DNA from: Kaistia soli DSM 19436
GTDB taxonomy: Bacteria > Pseudomonadota > Alphaproteobacteria > Rhizobiales > Kaistiaceae
DNA: 64,000 nucleotides
Reading direction: 5' to 3'
Assembly (NCBI RefSeq): GCF_900129325.1
Contig: NZ_FQUP01000005.1
Coordinates: 164,953 to 228,952, forward strand
The notes below the pieces were generated by a model, which made no database searches, was not told where the DNA came from, and worked only from the letters and a program-made list of their open reading frames with translations. The position numbers and the translations under genes are program-made. Shown here piece by piece: positions 27,124-36,283 of the stretch (within the stretch, counting starts at the first letter, position 1; every line of letters begins with the position of its first letter).

Positions 27124-28581
27124 CTAGTGCTCGGCCGGCGCCCAACTGCCATGGAGCGACATGCGCAGGCGGAAGGGCAGCTTGACCGTCGCGATCGGGC
27201 CTTCGTCGAGGTGCTGGGCGTCGAGCACCACCAGGTCGGTCACCCGGTCGCGAAGCCGGTTGGCGAGCGCCATGACATAGCCTTCACCCTCTGCCGCGTT
27301 CTCGGACTTCGGAACAAAGATGGGCTCCTGGAAGCAGGTCTGGTCGTCCGAAAACCAGGTCTTGGTCTTCTGCGTCGCGACATCGACATGCGCCAGCATG
27401 TTGAAAAACTGGAATGGCGGCGGCCCGAGCCTCTCGCCGTCATAGGGCTTGGCCGGATCGAAGGCGATGACGAAACCGTGCCGATAGGGGCGGCCCATAT
27501 AGCGGTCGTCGCTCTTGGGAAACTCGCATGGGAACTGGGTCAGCGGCGTCGATTCGAGGTTGTTGCCGGGCCGGCCCATATCGAAGGTCCAGCGCGTGAG
27601 CTGTGACTTCAGCGTCTCGGGCGGCGGAACGCGACCATCGGACTGCGGAAAGAAATAGAAGATGTTGCCGGACGTCACGGGCATGTCGACATAGACGCGG
27701 CCCTTGCCATCGTCGAAGGCATTCAGGGTGTGCCCTTGAAAGCCGTTCGGCGCCGTGAACCAGCGGACATCCTTCGCCTCGCCGTTCCGCGGCAGGACGC
27801 CGAACAACTGTTCCAGGCCTGGCTGCCACTGAAAGTGCCGACCGCCCTGCTTGATCCGATCGAGATCAGCGGTGAGCGGCATCAGTGGGAAGATCACGTA
27901 GTTCTCGGTAACGGCGAAGTCGTGAATCATCGCGGCATAGGGACCGCGCAACCATGTCTCCCGCTTCTTCCGGCCCGTTCGGTCGATCTCATAATAGACG
28001 ATGTCAGGCGTCGCCTCTCCCTTCGCCTCGTAGCCGAAGCAGAGCAGGTCTCCCGTTTCTGGATCGATCTTGGGATGTGCGGTGAAGGTCGCGCTGGTCA
28101 ATTGGCCGTTGAAATCCCAAAGGCCACGTGTCTCCAAGGTGACGGGATCAAGCGCGTAAGGCGGGCTGTCTTCTTTGAGTGCCAGCAGAAGGCCGCCATG
28201 CCGCACGACATTGGTGTTGGCCGTGCTGTTGGAGATACCGGCCACCGACGGGTCGTTGGTAAAGGTATTGCGGTAAACGCCATGCAGCGACCGGCGCTCT
28301 GCCCGCTGGGCGAGCAGCCGCTCCGTCATCACATAGCGACGCCGGAAGTCGACATGGCCGTTCTGGAACGTGAAGCTATGGATGCAGCCGTCGCCATTGA
28401 AGAAGATGTCCTGGCCCAGCATCGGCGGGAACTGGGGGTCCGGAGCGACCTGGTAGAACACGCCATCAATCGTGGCCGGCAGATTGCCCTCGACAATCAG
28501 GTCGAAGACGTCGCCCTCAAATCGGGCAGGTTCGTAGAGGGCGCCCGAAAACTCAGGCTCCGCAGGGAATGGCACGGTCAT
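27124..28581 (-). CDS. Carotenoid cleavage oxygenase family, lignostilbene-alpha,beta-dioxygenase-like
   Basis: Fe(II) dioxygenase of 485 residues from the ATG at 28581, which has GGAGG 5-9 nt upstream; the open frame runs further upstream through the TetR gene on the other strand but is not credible. Four iron-binding histidines are visible: His169 (TAHPK), His220 (MIHDF), His284 (QGHTL) and His477 (LHGSW). Phe61, Tyr103 and Lys136 keep the spacing I recall for Phe59, Tyr101 and Lys134 of LsdA, which bind the 4-hydroxystilbene substrate. It would cleave the central double bond of a hydroxystilbene (or similar phenylpropenoid) to two aromatic aldehydes. Divergent from a TetR gene. Confidence 0.88.
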   Translation of the reverse strand: MTVPFPAEPEFSGALYEPARFEGDVFDLIVEGNLPATIDGVFYQVAPDPQFPPMLGQDIFFNGDGCIHSFTFQNGHVDFRRRYVMTERLLAQRAERRSLHGVYRNTFTNDPSVAGISNSTANTNVVRHGGLLLALKEDSPPYALDPVTLETRGLWDFNGQLTSATFTAHPKIDPETGDLLCFGYEAKGEATPDIVYYEIDRTGRKKRETWLRGPYAAMIHDFAVTENYVIFPLMPLTADLDRIKQGGRHFQWQPGLEQLFGVLPRNGEAKDVRWFTAPNGFQGHTLNAFDDGKGRVYVDMPVTSGNIFYFFPQSDGRVPPPETLKSQLTRWTFDMGRPGNNLESTPLTQFPCEFPKSDDRYMGRPYRHGFVIAFDPAKPYDGERLGPPPFQFFNMLAHVDVATQKTKTWFSDDQTCFQEPIFVPKSENAAEGEGYVMALANRLRDRVTDLVVLDAQHLDEGPIATVKLPFRLRMSLHGSWAPAEH

Positions 28582-28596
28582 CGGTTCCTCCAAACT

Positions 28597-28610
28597 GTAC
28601 AACTTTGTAC
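28597..28610. promoter_or_regulatory. Candidate TetR operator O1 (GTAC-N6-GTAC)
   Basis: GTAC at 28597-28600 and 28607-28610, centres 10 bp apart, 16 bp before the oxygenase start codon. The same element recurs 59 bp away beside the TetR gene. Two copies of an identical-geometry dyad in a 102-bp divergent region are strong evidence for an operator pair. Confidence 0.65.
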
Positions 28611-28655
28611 GGTTATTTGGCTTACATCTGCCGGCGATATCCGTCAATAATAGGC

Positions 28656-28669
28656 GTACGGATGTGTAC
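28656..28669. promoter_or_regulatory. Candidate TetR operator O2 (GTAC-N6-GTAC)
   Basis: GTAC at 28656-28659 and 28666-28669, each followed by G, immediately before the GGAG ribosome-binding site of the TetR gene. Same geometry as O1. It would give autoregulation. Confidence 0.65.
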
Positions 28670-28683
28670 GGAGAGGAGCTGCC

Positions 28684-29295
28684 TTGCGGCCTAAAAGTGA
28701 GACGAAGCGCCGTCAGTTCATCGCGACGGCGGGTGGCCTTTTTCGCGAGCACGGCTTCGGCGCCGTGAACATGGCCCGCATCGCCGCCGAGGCAGGGGGA
28801 TCGAAGTCGACTCTCTACAATCACTTCCCGACCAAAGAGGCTCTGTTCGAAGCCTATGTCGTCGAGGCCGGGCGTGAGCCGTTCGCATCGCTGGCCGATG
28901 CCGACGATCCCGTCGAGAATGTCGAGGCGGCGCTTGCCGCACTGGCTCGCGCCTATCTGCAACTGGTGCTGTCGCCCGACGTCGTGGCCATCAATCGGCT
29001 TGTGATTGCCGAAGCCCCCCGCTTCCCGGAGCTCGGGCGGATCTTCTACGAGAACGGCCCCCGGCTCACATTGGATCGGTTGGAAGCGAGGCTGGCGCAG
29101 ATCGCGAGTTCCGGCGCGCTGCAGATCGCCGACATTCCAGCGGCGGCGCTGCGCCTCAAGGCGATTGCCGAGACCGATCTCTATGAAAAGCGCCTTTGGG
29201 CTCTTGGTCCGGAGCCCAGCACAGCAGACATCGAGAAAGCGGCGACAGACGCTGCCAAGGCGATAGCGATCCTCTATCGCGCGCGGACGCCATAG
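28684..29295 (+). CDS. TetR-family transcriptional regulator
   Basis: A 203-residue TetR regulator. The HTH is clear (FREHGFGAVNMARIAAEAGGSKSTLYNHFPTKEALF, about residues 19-55); the C-terminal ligand domain is of the TetR_C type with VLSPDVVAINRLVIAEAPRFPELGRIFYENG. The start is a TTG at 28684 with GGAG 7 nt before it. Divergent from the carotenoid-oxygenase-like gene with two matching dyads between, so it probably represses that gene and itself in response to a stilbene or aldehyde (inference). Confidence 0.9.
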   Translation: MRPKSETKRRQFIATAGGLFREHGFGAVNMARIAAEAGGSKSTLYNHFPTKEALFEAYVVEAGREPFASLADADDPVENVEAALAALARAYLQLVLSPDVVAINRLVIAEAPRFPELGRIFYENGPRLTLDRLEARLAQIASSGALQIADIPAAALRLKAIAETDLYEKRLWALGPEPSTADIEKAATDAAKAIAILYRARTP

Positions 29296-29337
29296 AGATT
29301 TGGCTTTCCGCCGGCTCTCCATCGCGCGTTCGGCGGC

Positions 29338-30513
<1,176 letters not shown>

Positions 30514-30542
30514 TTATCCTCCCCTTGCGACGACAGGCGAGG

Positions 30543-30569
30543 CCGACATCGCAGTTGGTGCAGTGTCGG
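30543..30569. promoter_or_regulatory. Inverted repeat between pobA and pobR
   Basis: CCGACA at 30543-30548 and TGTCGG at 30564-30569 form a 6-bp inverted repeat with a 15-bp centre, in the 126-bp divergent region. A candidate PobR site; AraC proteins more often use direct repeats, so this is weak. Confidence 0.3.
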
Positions 30570-30636
30570 TCGATCCCGACTTGACGGGAATGGAGCATTC
30601 GCGCAGCCTCTTGGACAAATCGAGCATGGATGCGCT

Positions 30637-31512
30637 ATGTCGTCGACATCAGTTCCGGCCTATTGGCTCTATGGCGAACGGCGTGAGGACCGCTTTCCCG
30701 ATGCGCTGCATATCGAGACGATCGATGCTCGCAGCGCCATCAACAACTGGCGCATCCAGCCACATCGGCATCAGGACATGCACCAGTTCTTTCTCATCGT
30801 TGGCGGTGGCGGCAGGGCGCGGATCGATGGCGAGGCGCTCACGCTCGGCCCCGGCACGGCGATGCTCATCCCGCCCTTCGTCATTCACGAGTTCTGGTTC
30901 GAGACAGGAACGGAAGGCTATGTCGCCAGTGTCGCGGAGGCGACGCTCCGCCGGTCGCTGGAGGCGGATCCAGGGGCTGCGTCAGCACTCGCGCGGCCGC
31001 GTGCGTTCGATAACCCTGAGGAATCGGACGCTTTTGGCGCCTTGCATGGCATAATGCGGGCGGGACTTGCAGAGTTCGCCCGCAATGCGCGCAGCCGAGA
31101 CATCGGACTGCAGGCCTATGCGATGCTGCTGGCAACCTGGTTCGCCCGGGCGGCGCTCGAAGCCTCGGTCTCGCTCGAGCCTTCAGCCGACAGTCGCTCG
31201 GTCCTTGTTCGGCGTTTTGTCGAGTGCATCGAGGCGGAATTTCGCAATCATCTGCCGCTGGAAGCCTATGCGCGCCAGCTCGGCGTCTCAGTGCCACACC
31301 TGACGCGCTGTTGCCGGGAAACGCTTGGCCGGTCCGCGATCCGCGTCATTCATGACAGGCTGATGCTCGAGGCGAGGCGACATCTCGTCTATACCTCGAT
31401 GAGCGTTTCGCAGATCGCTTTCGGGCTTGGATTTTCCGATCCGGCCTATTTTTCGCGCTTCTTTGCCGCACGCGCCGGTCGGTCGCCGTCGGACTATCGA
31501 TCCGACGGCTGA
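30637..31512 (+). CDS. pobR: AraC-family regulator of pobA
   Basis: A 291-residue AraC/XylS regulator: N-terminal cupin-type sensing domain (PHRHQDMHQFFLIVGGGGRARIDGE, then IPPFVIHEFWF) and a C-terminal double HTH (LEAYARQLGVSVPHLTRCCRETLG; MSVSQIAFGLGFSDPAYFSRFF). It is divergent from pobA and so is the likely 4-hydroxybenzoate-responsive activator. Its last 19 nt overlap the 3' end of pcaB, which runs the opposite way. Confidence 0.88.
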   Translation: MSSTSVPAYWLYGERREDRFPDALHIETIDARSAINNWRIQPHRHQDMHQFFLIVGGGGRARIDGEALTLGPGTAMLIPPFVIHEFWFETGTEGYVASVAEATLRRSLEADPGAASALARPRAFDNPEESDAFGALHGIMRAGLAEFARNARSRDIGLQAYAMLLATWFARAALEASVSLEPSADSRSVLVRRFVECIEAEFRNHLPLEAYARQLGVSVPHLTRCCRETLGRSAIRVIHDRLMLEARRHLVYTSMSVSQIAFGLGFSDPAYFSRFFAARAGRSPSDYRSDG

Positions 31513-32561
31513 TCGGGTTCGGCGTCAGGCAGGAATTGCATCGCTGCGATCAATTGCGCGGCGTGTCGCAGCGCCGCTCCCGTCGTGATGGCCATCGTCG
31601 GCAGGACCAGCCATTCCAGCGTCCATGCCGCGCCGGAGCGTTCGTTCTCATGGACCAGCGCCTGGTGCAGCGTGCCGGCAAGGCCGGCATTGAAGCGGGC
31701 GAGGGCGGTCAGGACCTCCGCGTCGACGGGGTTTGATTTGTGTGGCATGGCGGACGAACCGCCGCCGCCGGCGATCTGGACGGCGGCGACTTCGTTCTGC
31801 GCCATCAGTGCGATATCGGCGCCGATCTTGCCGAGTGTCCCCGACACGAGCGAAAGCCAGCCGCCCCATTCGATGATGCTGTCGCGCGCCGTATGCCAGG
31901 CCGGAGCCGCGGAAAGACCGAGACGTTCCGCCAGCTTCTCCGCGATTAAATCGCCCTTGCCGTCGAGGCCGGAGCGGGTGCCGACCGGCCCTCCAAATTG
32001 CACGACGAGCAGTCGCGGCGTGATTTCGGCGAGTCGCGCCTCATCGCGCTCCAGCGGCCGCAGCCACGTATCGATCTTGTCAGCGGCCGTGAACGGCAGC
32101 GCCCGCTGCATGCGCGTCTGAGCCATGAGGGCGACACCGCCATTGATCTCCTGCAGGTGTCGAAGCGCGCTGATCAAGGCCGCAAGACGAGCGCTGAGTT
32201 CGGCAATGATCGGCTTCAGCCTCAGGATGAGCGCGGTATCGACGAGATCCTGGCTGGTCGCCCCGAAATGCAGCCATTTGCCGTGCGGCTCACCTACTGC
32301 CGTCCGCAGCAGTGCGACAAAGGAAGGCCCGACGACGCCATCCTTCGCCATGCCGGCCCGAAGCGCGTCGAGCGGCGGCCGGAACGCATGACAGGTCGCC
32401 GCGATGGCAGCGGCAGACTCGGATGGGATGATCCCAGCGTCAGCTTCGGCACCGGCCAACGCCGTCTCGAAGGCCAGCATGGCCTCGATCTCGCTGCCTT
32501 CGGAAAAGAAGGCCTCGATCGCCGCGTCGCCGGCGAGTGCGCTGAGCAGGCTGGTCGTCAT
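31494..32561 (-). CDS. pcaB: 3-carboxy-cis,cis-muconate cycloisomerase
   Basis: Fumarase/aspartase-superfamily enzyme of 355 residues. The superfamily signature loop GGSSAMPHKSNPV is present, with HFGATSQDLVDTAL and MQRALPFT regions typical of PcaB. It lactonises 3-carboxymuconate, the product of PcaHG, to 4-carboxymuconolactone. At 355 residues it is on the short side; the family often has a C-terminal extension to about 450, and the frame ends cleanly where it meets pobR. Last gene of pcaDCHGB, 65 nt after pcaG. Confidence 0.95.
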   Translation of the reverse strand: MTTSLLSALAGDAAIEAFFSEGSEIEAMLAFETALAGAEADAGIIPSESAAAIAATCHAFRPPLDALRAGMAKDGVVGPSFVALLRTAVGEPHGKWLHFGATSQDLVDTALILRLKPIIAELSARLAALISALRHLQEINGGVALMAQTRMQRALPFTAADKIDTWLRPLERDEARLAEITPRLLVVQFGGPVGTRSGLDGKGDLIAEKLAERLGLSAAPAWHTARDSIIEWGGWLSLVSGTLGKIGADIALMAQNEVAAVQIAGGGGSSAMPHKSNPVDAEVLTALARFNAGLAGTLHQALVHENERSGAAWTLEWLVLPTMAITTGAALRHAAQLIAAMQFLPDAEPDQPSDR

Positions 32562-32626
32562 GGTTTCCGTTCGGATCGGGGTGAGCGGTGCGACGGGCGG
32601 TGGACCTCATGCCCACGCGCTGCCCG

Positions 32627-33253
32627 CTATATGTCGAAGAACACTGTTTCCTTGTCACCCTGAAGATGAATGTCGAAGGTGTAGGTGGGCTGGCCGCTGT
32701 CGTCGGATCGCGCTGCGATCAGCGTCGGGACGCGGCCGCGATGCTCGATCCGGGTCAGCACCGGATCTGTCGCATTGGCCTCTTCCTCGTCACCGAAATA
32801 GAGCCGTGTGTGCAGGCCGATATTGATGCCGCGCGCCACGATCCAGAACGTGATGTGCGGCGCCATCGGCCGGCCGTCGAAATAGGGGGCTGAACCGGGC
32901 TTGATCGTTTCGAAGCGGAAATCGCCAGTCACGCCGTCTACTGGCTGGCGGGCCCAGCCGGTGAACGCAGGATCAGCAGCGCCGCGATGCTCGCCACGTC
33001 CGGGATAGAGGCCATCGGCGTCTGCCTGCCAGATTTCGATCAGCGCGTCCTTCAGGATGTTGCCGCCGCCATCGAAGACACGGCCAGTCACCACAATCCG
33101 TTCGCCCCTGACGGCCTCGGGAACAGTTTCGGAACCGAGATCGGCGGCATAGAGGCCGTGGATTCCGATGAAGTTCGGGTTGGTGCCGATATGAACATAG
33201 GGGCCGGCGGTCTGCGACGGGCTCTCCTTGAGCCTTCCGAGCTTCTGGACCAT
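32627..33253 (-). CDS. pcaG: Protocatechuate 3,4-dioxygenase, alpha subunit
   Basis: Intradiol dioxygenase alpha chain of 208 residues from the ATG at 33253, whose A is the last base of the pcaH stop; GGAGGG lies 6 nt upstream, inside pcaH. Seen: ESPSQTAGPYVHIG, the ALIEIWQADADG strand and FFDI C-terminus. As expected for PcaG it lacks the full iron-ligand set of the beta chain. With PcaH it opens the protocatechuate ring between the hydroxyls. Confidence 0.96.
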   Translation of the reverse strand: MVQKLGRLKESPSQTAGPYVHIGTNPNFIGIHGLYAADLGSETVPEAVRGERIVVTGRVFDGGGNILKDALIEIWQADADGLYPGRGEHRGAADPAFTGWARQPVDGVTGDFRFETIKPGSAPYFDGRPMAPHITFWIVARGINIGLHTRLYFGDEEEANATDPVLTRIEHRGRVPTLIAARSDDSGQPTYTFDIHLQGDKETVFFDI

Positions 33254-33996
33254 CAATTGCCCTCCTTGCGGTTCTCGAACATCGTCGCGCGGCTTCCGCG
33301 CAGCACGATGTCGAACTTGTAGGCGAGGGTGTCCATCGGCAGCGATGCCGCGCGGTCGAGCGCTGCCACCAGCGTCTCCACCGCTTCGCGGCTCGGGATG
33401 CTCATGACGATCGGGCATTGCCAGATCATCGGATCCCCCTCGAAATACATCTGCGTGATCAACCGCTGGGCGAAAGCGTGGCCGAAGACCGAGAAGTGGA
33501 TATGGGCCGGCCGCCAGTCGTTGACCCCGTTCGGCCAGGGATAGGCGCCCGGCTTGATGGTCCTGAACCAGTAGCGCCCCTCCTCGTCGGTGATGGTGCG
33601 TCCGCAGCCGCCAAAGTTTGGATCGATCGCCGCCAGATAGGTTTCCTTCTTGTGGCGATAGCGGCCGCCTGCATTGGCCTGCCAGAACTCGACGAGCGCG
33701 CCCGGCACCGGTCGTGCATTCTCGTCCAGAACACGGCCATACACGATGATGCGAGGACCGATCGGATCGCCCGTCGTCGCGTAGTTGCGGATGAGGTCGT
33801 TGTCGAGCGGGCCTAGCATGTCATGGCCGAAGACCGGGCCCGTCATCTCCGAGATCGTGTTGCCGAGCGAAAGCAGCGCCTTCTGCGGAGAGCGCAACAC
33901 GGAAGTCTTGTATTCGGGGGTGAACGCTGGGGGATGCCAGGCGCGGTCGCGCTGAAAGAACGCGCCGTCCTGATAGGATGCATTGTCGTTTCGCAT
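33253..33996 (-). CDS. pcaH: Protocatechuate 3,4-dioxygenase, beta subunit
   Basis: Intradiol dioxygenase beta chain of 247 residues, start at 33996 with GGAGGAGG upstream; an open frame beyond it is not credible. Iron ligands are all present: Tyr113 (GRYRHK), Tyr152 (GAYPW), His165 and His167 (PAHIHFS). Also [11 protein letters not shown] and [10 protein letters not shown], characteristic of PcaH. One base overlap with pcaG. Confidence 0.97.
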   Translation of the reverse strand: MRNDNASYQDGAFFQRDRAWHPPAFTPEYKTSVLRSPQKALLSLGNTISEMTGPVFGHDMLGPLDNDLIRNYATTGDPIGPRIIVYGRVLDENARPVPGALVEFWQANAGGRYRHKKETYLAAIDPNFGGCGRTITDEEGRYWFRTIKPGAYPWPNGVNDWRPAHIHFSVFGHAFAQRLITQMYFEGDPMIWQCPIVMSIPSREAVETLVAALDRAASLPMDTLAYKFDIVLRGSRATMFENRKEGN

Positions 33997-34024
33997 GAGT
34001 GGACCTCCTCCCGATCCTCCGCCG

Positions 34025-34426
34025 TCAGCCTGTGGTCTTCGCTTCGGCGTCCATTTCCGCGTATGTCTTCGCGGCAATCTTGAAGGCGTGGTTCGCCGCG
34101 GGCACGCCGGCATAGATCGCGACATGCAGGAGCGCTTCCTTGATGTCGTCCATGCTGGCGCCGGTGTTCCGGGTCGCGCGGATATGCATCGCGACTTCGT
34201 CATGATGGCCGAGCGCTGCCAGAAGCGCGATGGTCAGCATTGAACGTTCGCGTCTTGAGATCGTATCGCGCGACCAAACCGAGCCCCAGGCGCTCTCGGT
34301 GATCAGGGTCTGGAAGTCGGCGTTGAACGCGGTGGTCGACGCCACGGCCGCGTCGACATAGGAGGCGCCCAGAACCGTGCGGCGCGTCTCCATGCCGGTC
34401 TTGTAGCGCTCGGTCGGCTCAGACAT
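34025..34426 (-). CDS. pcaC: 4-carboxymuconolactone decarboxylase
   Basis: Carboxymuconolactone-decarboxylase-family protein of 133 residues: opening [13 protein letters not shown], then [27 protein letters not shown] and the helical [31 protein letters not shown] stretch. It converts 4-carboxymuconolactone to 3-oxoadipate enol-lactone. Its start overlaps the pcaD stop by 8 nt. Confidence 0.96.
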   Translation of the reverse strand: MSEPTERYKTGMETRRTVLGASYVDAAVASTTAFNADFQTLITESAWGSVWSRDTISRRERSMLTIALLAALGHHDEVAMHIRATRNTGASMDDIKEALLHVAIYAGVPAANHAFKIAAKTYAEMDAEAKTTG

Positions 34427-35213
34427 GTCCGTTCTCCTCGAGATGGCGGGCGATGAGGGCCGCGAGAGCAGCGGGCTGCTCGACCGGCGGGATATGGCCG
34501 CACGATGCGATGGTCTCGAACCGGGCGCCGGCTATGCGATCTGCGGTGGCCCGGACGAGATCGGGGGGCGTCGAGAGATCCTGGTCGCCGGCGGCGACGA
34601 GCGTCGGCACGGCGATGGCACCGATCCGCTCGGTCAAGTCGGCGTCGCGGATTGCCGCGCAGCTGCCGACATAGCCCTTTGGCGGGGTGCGGAGCAGCAG
34701 ATTGCGCCAGCCGGCGAGCTGCACGGGATTCGTTTCGCGGAAGGCTGGCGTGAACCAGCGCTCCATGACCGCGTCGGCGATCGGCTCAAGTCCGCCATGC
34801 CTGACGGCGTCGATCCGGGCATTCCAGCTCTCGGTAGTGCCGATCCTGCACGCCGTATCGGCCAGAACCAGCGCCGCAAGGCGTTCCGGTGCGCGGAGCG
34901 CCAGATTTTGCGCGATCAAACCGCCGATCGAAAGCCCGACCAGTGCAAAGCGATCCAGTTTCAGGTGATCGGCGAGGGCGAGCAAATCGTTGGTGTGATC
35001 GTCGATGGAATAGAGACCGGCAGGCGCGTCGGAAAGTCCGTGGCCGCGCTTGTCGTGCAGGACCATGCGCCAACGCTGGCCGAGCCGGGCGACGACTTCG
35101 TCCCAGATCCGGAAATCCGTGCCGAGAGAGTTGACGAACAGGATTGCCGGGCCACCGACCCGCCCGGTCTCGGTCCAATGGATCACCTGATGGTTCAGCA
35201 GCGAAAACGCCAT
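34419..35213 (-). CDS. pcaD: 3-oxoadipate enol-lactonase
   Basis: Alpha/beta-hydrolase of 264 residues from the ATG at 35213 (a GTG 30 nt upstream is an alternative). Nucleophile Ser95 in GLSIGG, Asp in AAGDQD (210/212) and His240 in SCGHIPP make the triad; DKRGHGLSDAP is a typical enol-lactonase segment. It hydrolyses the enol-lactone to 3-oxoadipate. First gene of pcaDCHGB; the transferase and thiolase genes for the next steps are not in this window. Confidence 0.94.
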   Translation of the reverse strand: MAFSLLNHQVIHWTETGRVGGPAILFVNSLGTDFRIWDEVVARLGQRWRMVLHDKRGHGLSDAPAGLYSIDDHTNDLLALADHLKLDRFALVGLSIGGLIAQNLALRAPERLAALVLADTACRIGTTESWNARIDAVRHGGLEPIADAVMERWFTPAFRETNPVQLAGWRNLLLRTPPKGYVGSCAAIRDADLTERIGAIAVPTLVAAGDQDLSTPPDLVRATADRIAGARFETIASCGHIPPVEQPAALAALIARHLEENGHV

Positions 35214-35297
35214 GGCAGATCGAGGTCCGAAGCAAAGTGACACAGCAGGCTTAGCCCCTGCGGATATTCATGTAAAATGAGATATTGGCTGATCCAT

Positions 35298-35313
35298 ATA
35301 ACTCAGGAGTTAT
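35298..35313. promoter_or_regulatory. PcaQ operator palindrome
   Basis: ATAACT-CAGG-AGTTAT at 35298-35313 is a perfect 6-bp inverted repeat with a 4-bp centre. PcaQ sites in Agrobacterium and Sinorhizobium are described as ATAACC-N4-GGTTAA with the same spacing. It lies between pcaD and pcaQ and overlaps the pcaQ ribosome-binding site. Confidence 0.75.
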
Positions 35314-35314
35314 G

Positions 35315-36262
35315 ATGATTGACAGCATGCGCGGCGAGCTTGTCGATGCGCGGATCAAGCTGCGCCATCTTGTGTGCTTCCTGGAAGTCGCGCGGCTGAA
35401 GAGCGTCGTCCAGGCGGCGTCCGTGCTCGGCCTCAGCCAGCCCGCCGCCTCCAAGACGATCCAGGAACTGGAAACGATCCTGGGGGTCGAACTCTTCGAT
35501 CGCAGCCGCCGCAATCTGATCCTCACGGCCTATGGCGACGTGTTTCAGCGCTATGTCGGCGCGAGCCTGACATCGCTCAAGCAGGGTGTGCGTTCGGTGG
35601 TTCAACCGGACAGCACCGTCGCCTTCACAATCGGAGCGCTGCCCACCGTTTCGGCGAGCATCCTGCCGTCCGCCGTGCTGCATTTCAGCGCCCAGCGTCT
35701 CGGCATGAAGCCGCGCATCATCACCGGGCCCAATGCTTTCCTGATGTCGCAGCTGCGCGTCGGCGATGTCGATCTCGTCATCGGCCGCATGGCCGAACCG
35801 GAGACCATGCGCGGCTTTGCCTTCGAGCATCTCTATTCGGAAGCAATCGCTCTGATTGTCCGGCCCGGTCATCCGCTGCTGGGGGGCCCCGGCTTCGATA
35901 TCGGCGCGATCAGCGGCTTCCAGATGCTGATGCCGCCGCCAGGGTCGATCATCCGGCCGATCGTCGACCGCTTTCTCGTCGCCCATGCGGTCGGACCTCT
36001 CGTCGCGGGGGAGATCGAGACCGTGTCGGACGCCTTCGCGCGCAGCTATGTCCGCGCATCCGATGCGGTCTGGATCATCTCGAAGGGCGTGGTCATCGAG
36101 GATGTGACGCATGGCTTTCTCGCGATGCTGCCGGCAGACACATCGGACACGCAGGGTCCCGTCGGCCTTACGACGCGCGCCGACGTGCCGCCAACGCTGC
36201 CGGTCCAGCTCTTTGTCCAATCGGTTCGCGCGGTCTTGGCGGGTCGCGCCGGCTCCGTGTGA
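35315..36262 (+). CDS. pcaQ: LysR-family activator of the pca operon
   Basis: LysR regulator, 315 residues from the ATG at 35315, which has AGGAG 5 nt upstream; an ATG at 35312 and an in-frame TTG at 35285 are alternatives, but the latter would place the operator inside the gene. HTH: HLVCFLEVARLKSVVQAASVLGLSQPAASKTIQELE, then a type 2 periplasmic-binding effector domain with PPPGSIIRPIVDRFLV. Divergent from pcaD, as in other Rhizobiales, where PcaQ activates pcaDCHGB with carboxymuconate-type coinducers. Confidence 0.92.
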   Translation: MIDSMRGELVDARIKLRHLVCFLEVARLKSVVQAASVLGLSQPAASKTIQELETILGVELFDRSRRNLILTAYGDVFQRYVGASLTSLKQGVRSVVQPDSTVAFTIGALPTVSASILPSAVLHFSAQRLGMKPRIITGPNAFLMSQLRVGDVDLVIGRMAEPETMRGFAFEHLYSEAIALIVRPGHPLLGGPGFDIGAISGFQMLMPPPGSIIRPIVDRFLVAHAVGPLVAGEIETVSDAFARSYVRASDAVWIISKGVVIEDVTHGFLAMLPADTSDTQGPVGLTTRADVPPTLPVQLFVQSVRAVLAGRAGSV

Positions 36263-36283
36263 GCCGGCGCTGTTGGCGCTTGG

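Noticed and set aside
27124..29322. A 732-codon minus-strand frame running from the carotenoid-oxygenase gene through the TetR gene
   Set aside because: The residues upstream of 28581 have no domain character, lie antisense to a clear TetR gene, and cross the two operators; the ATG at 28581 has its own ribosome-binding site.
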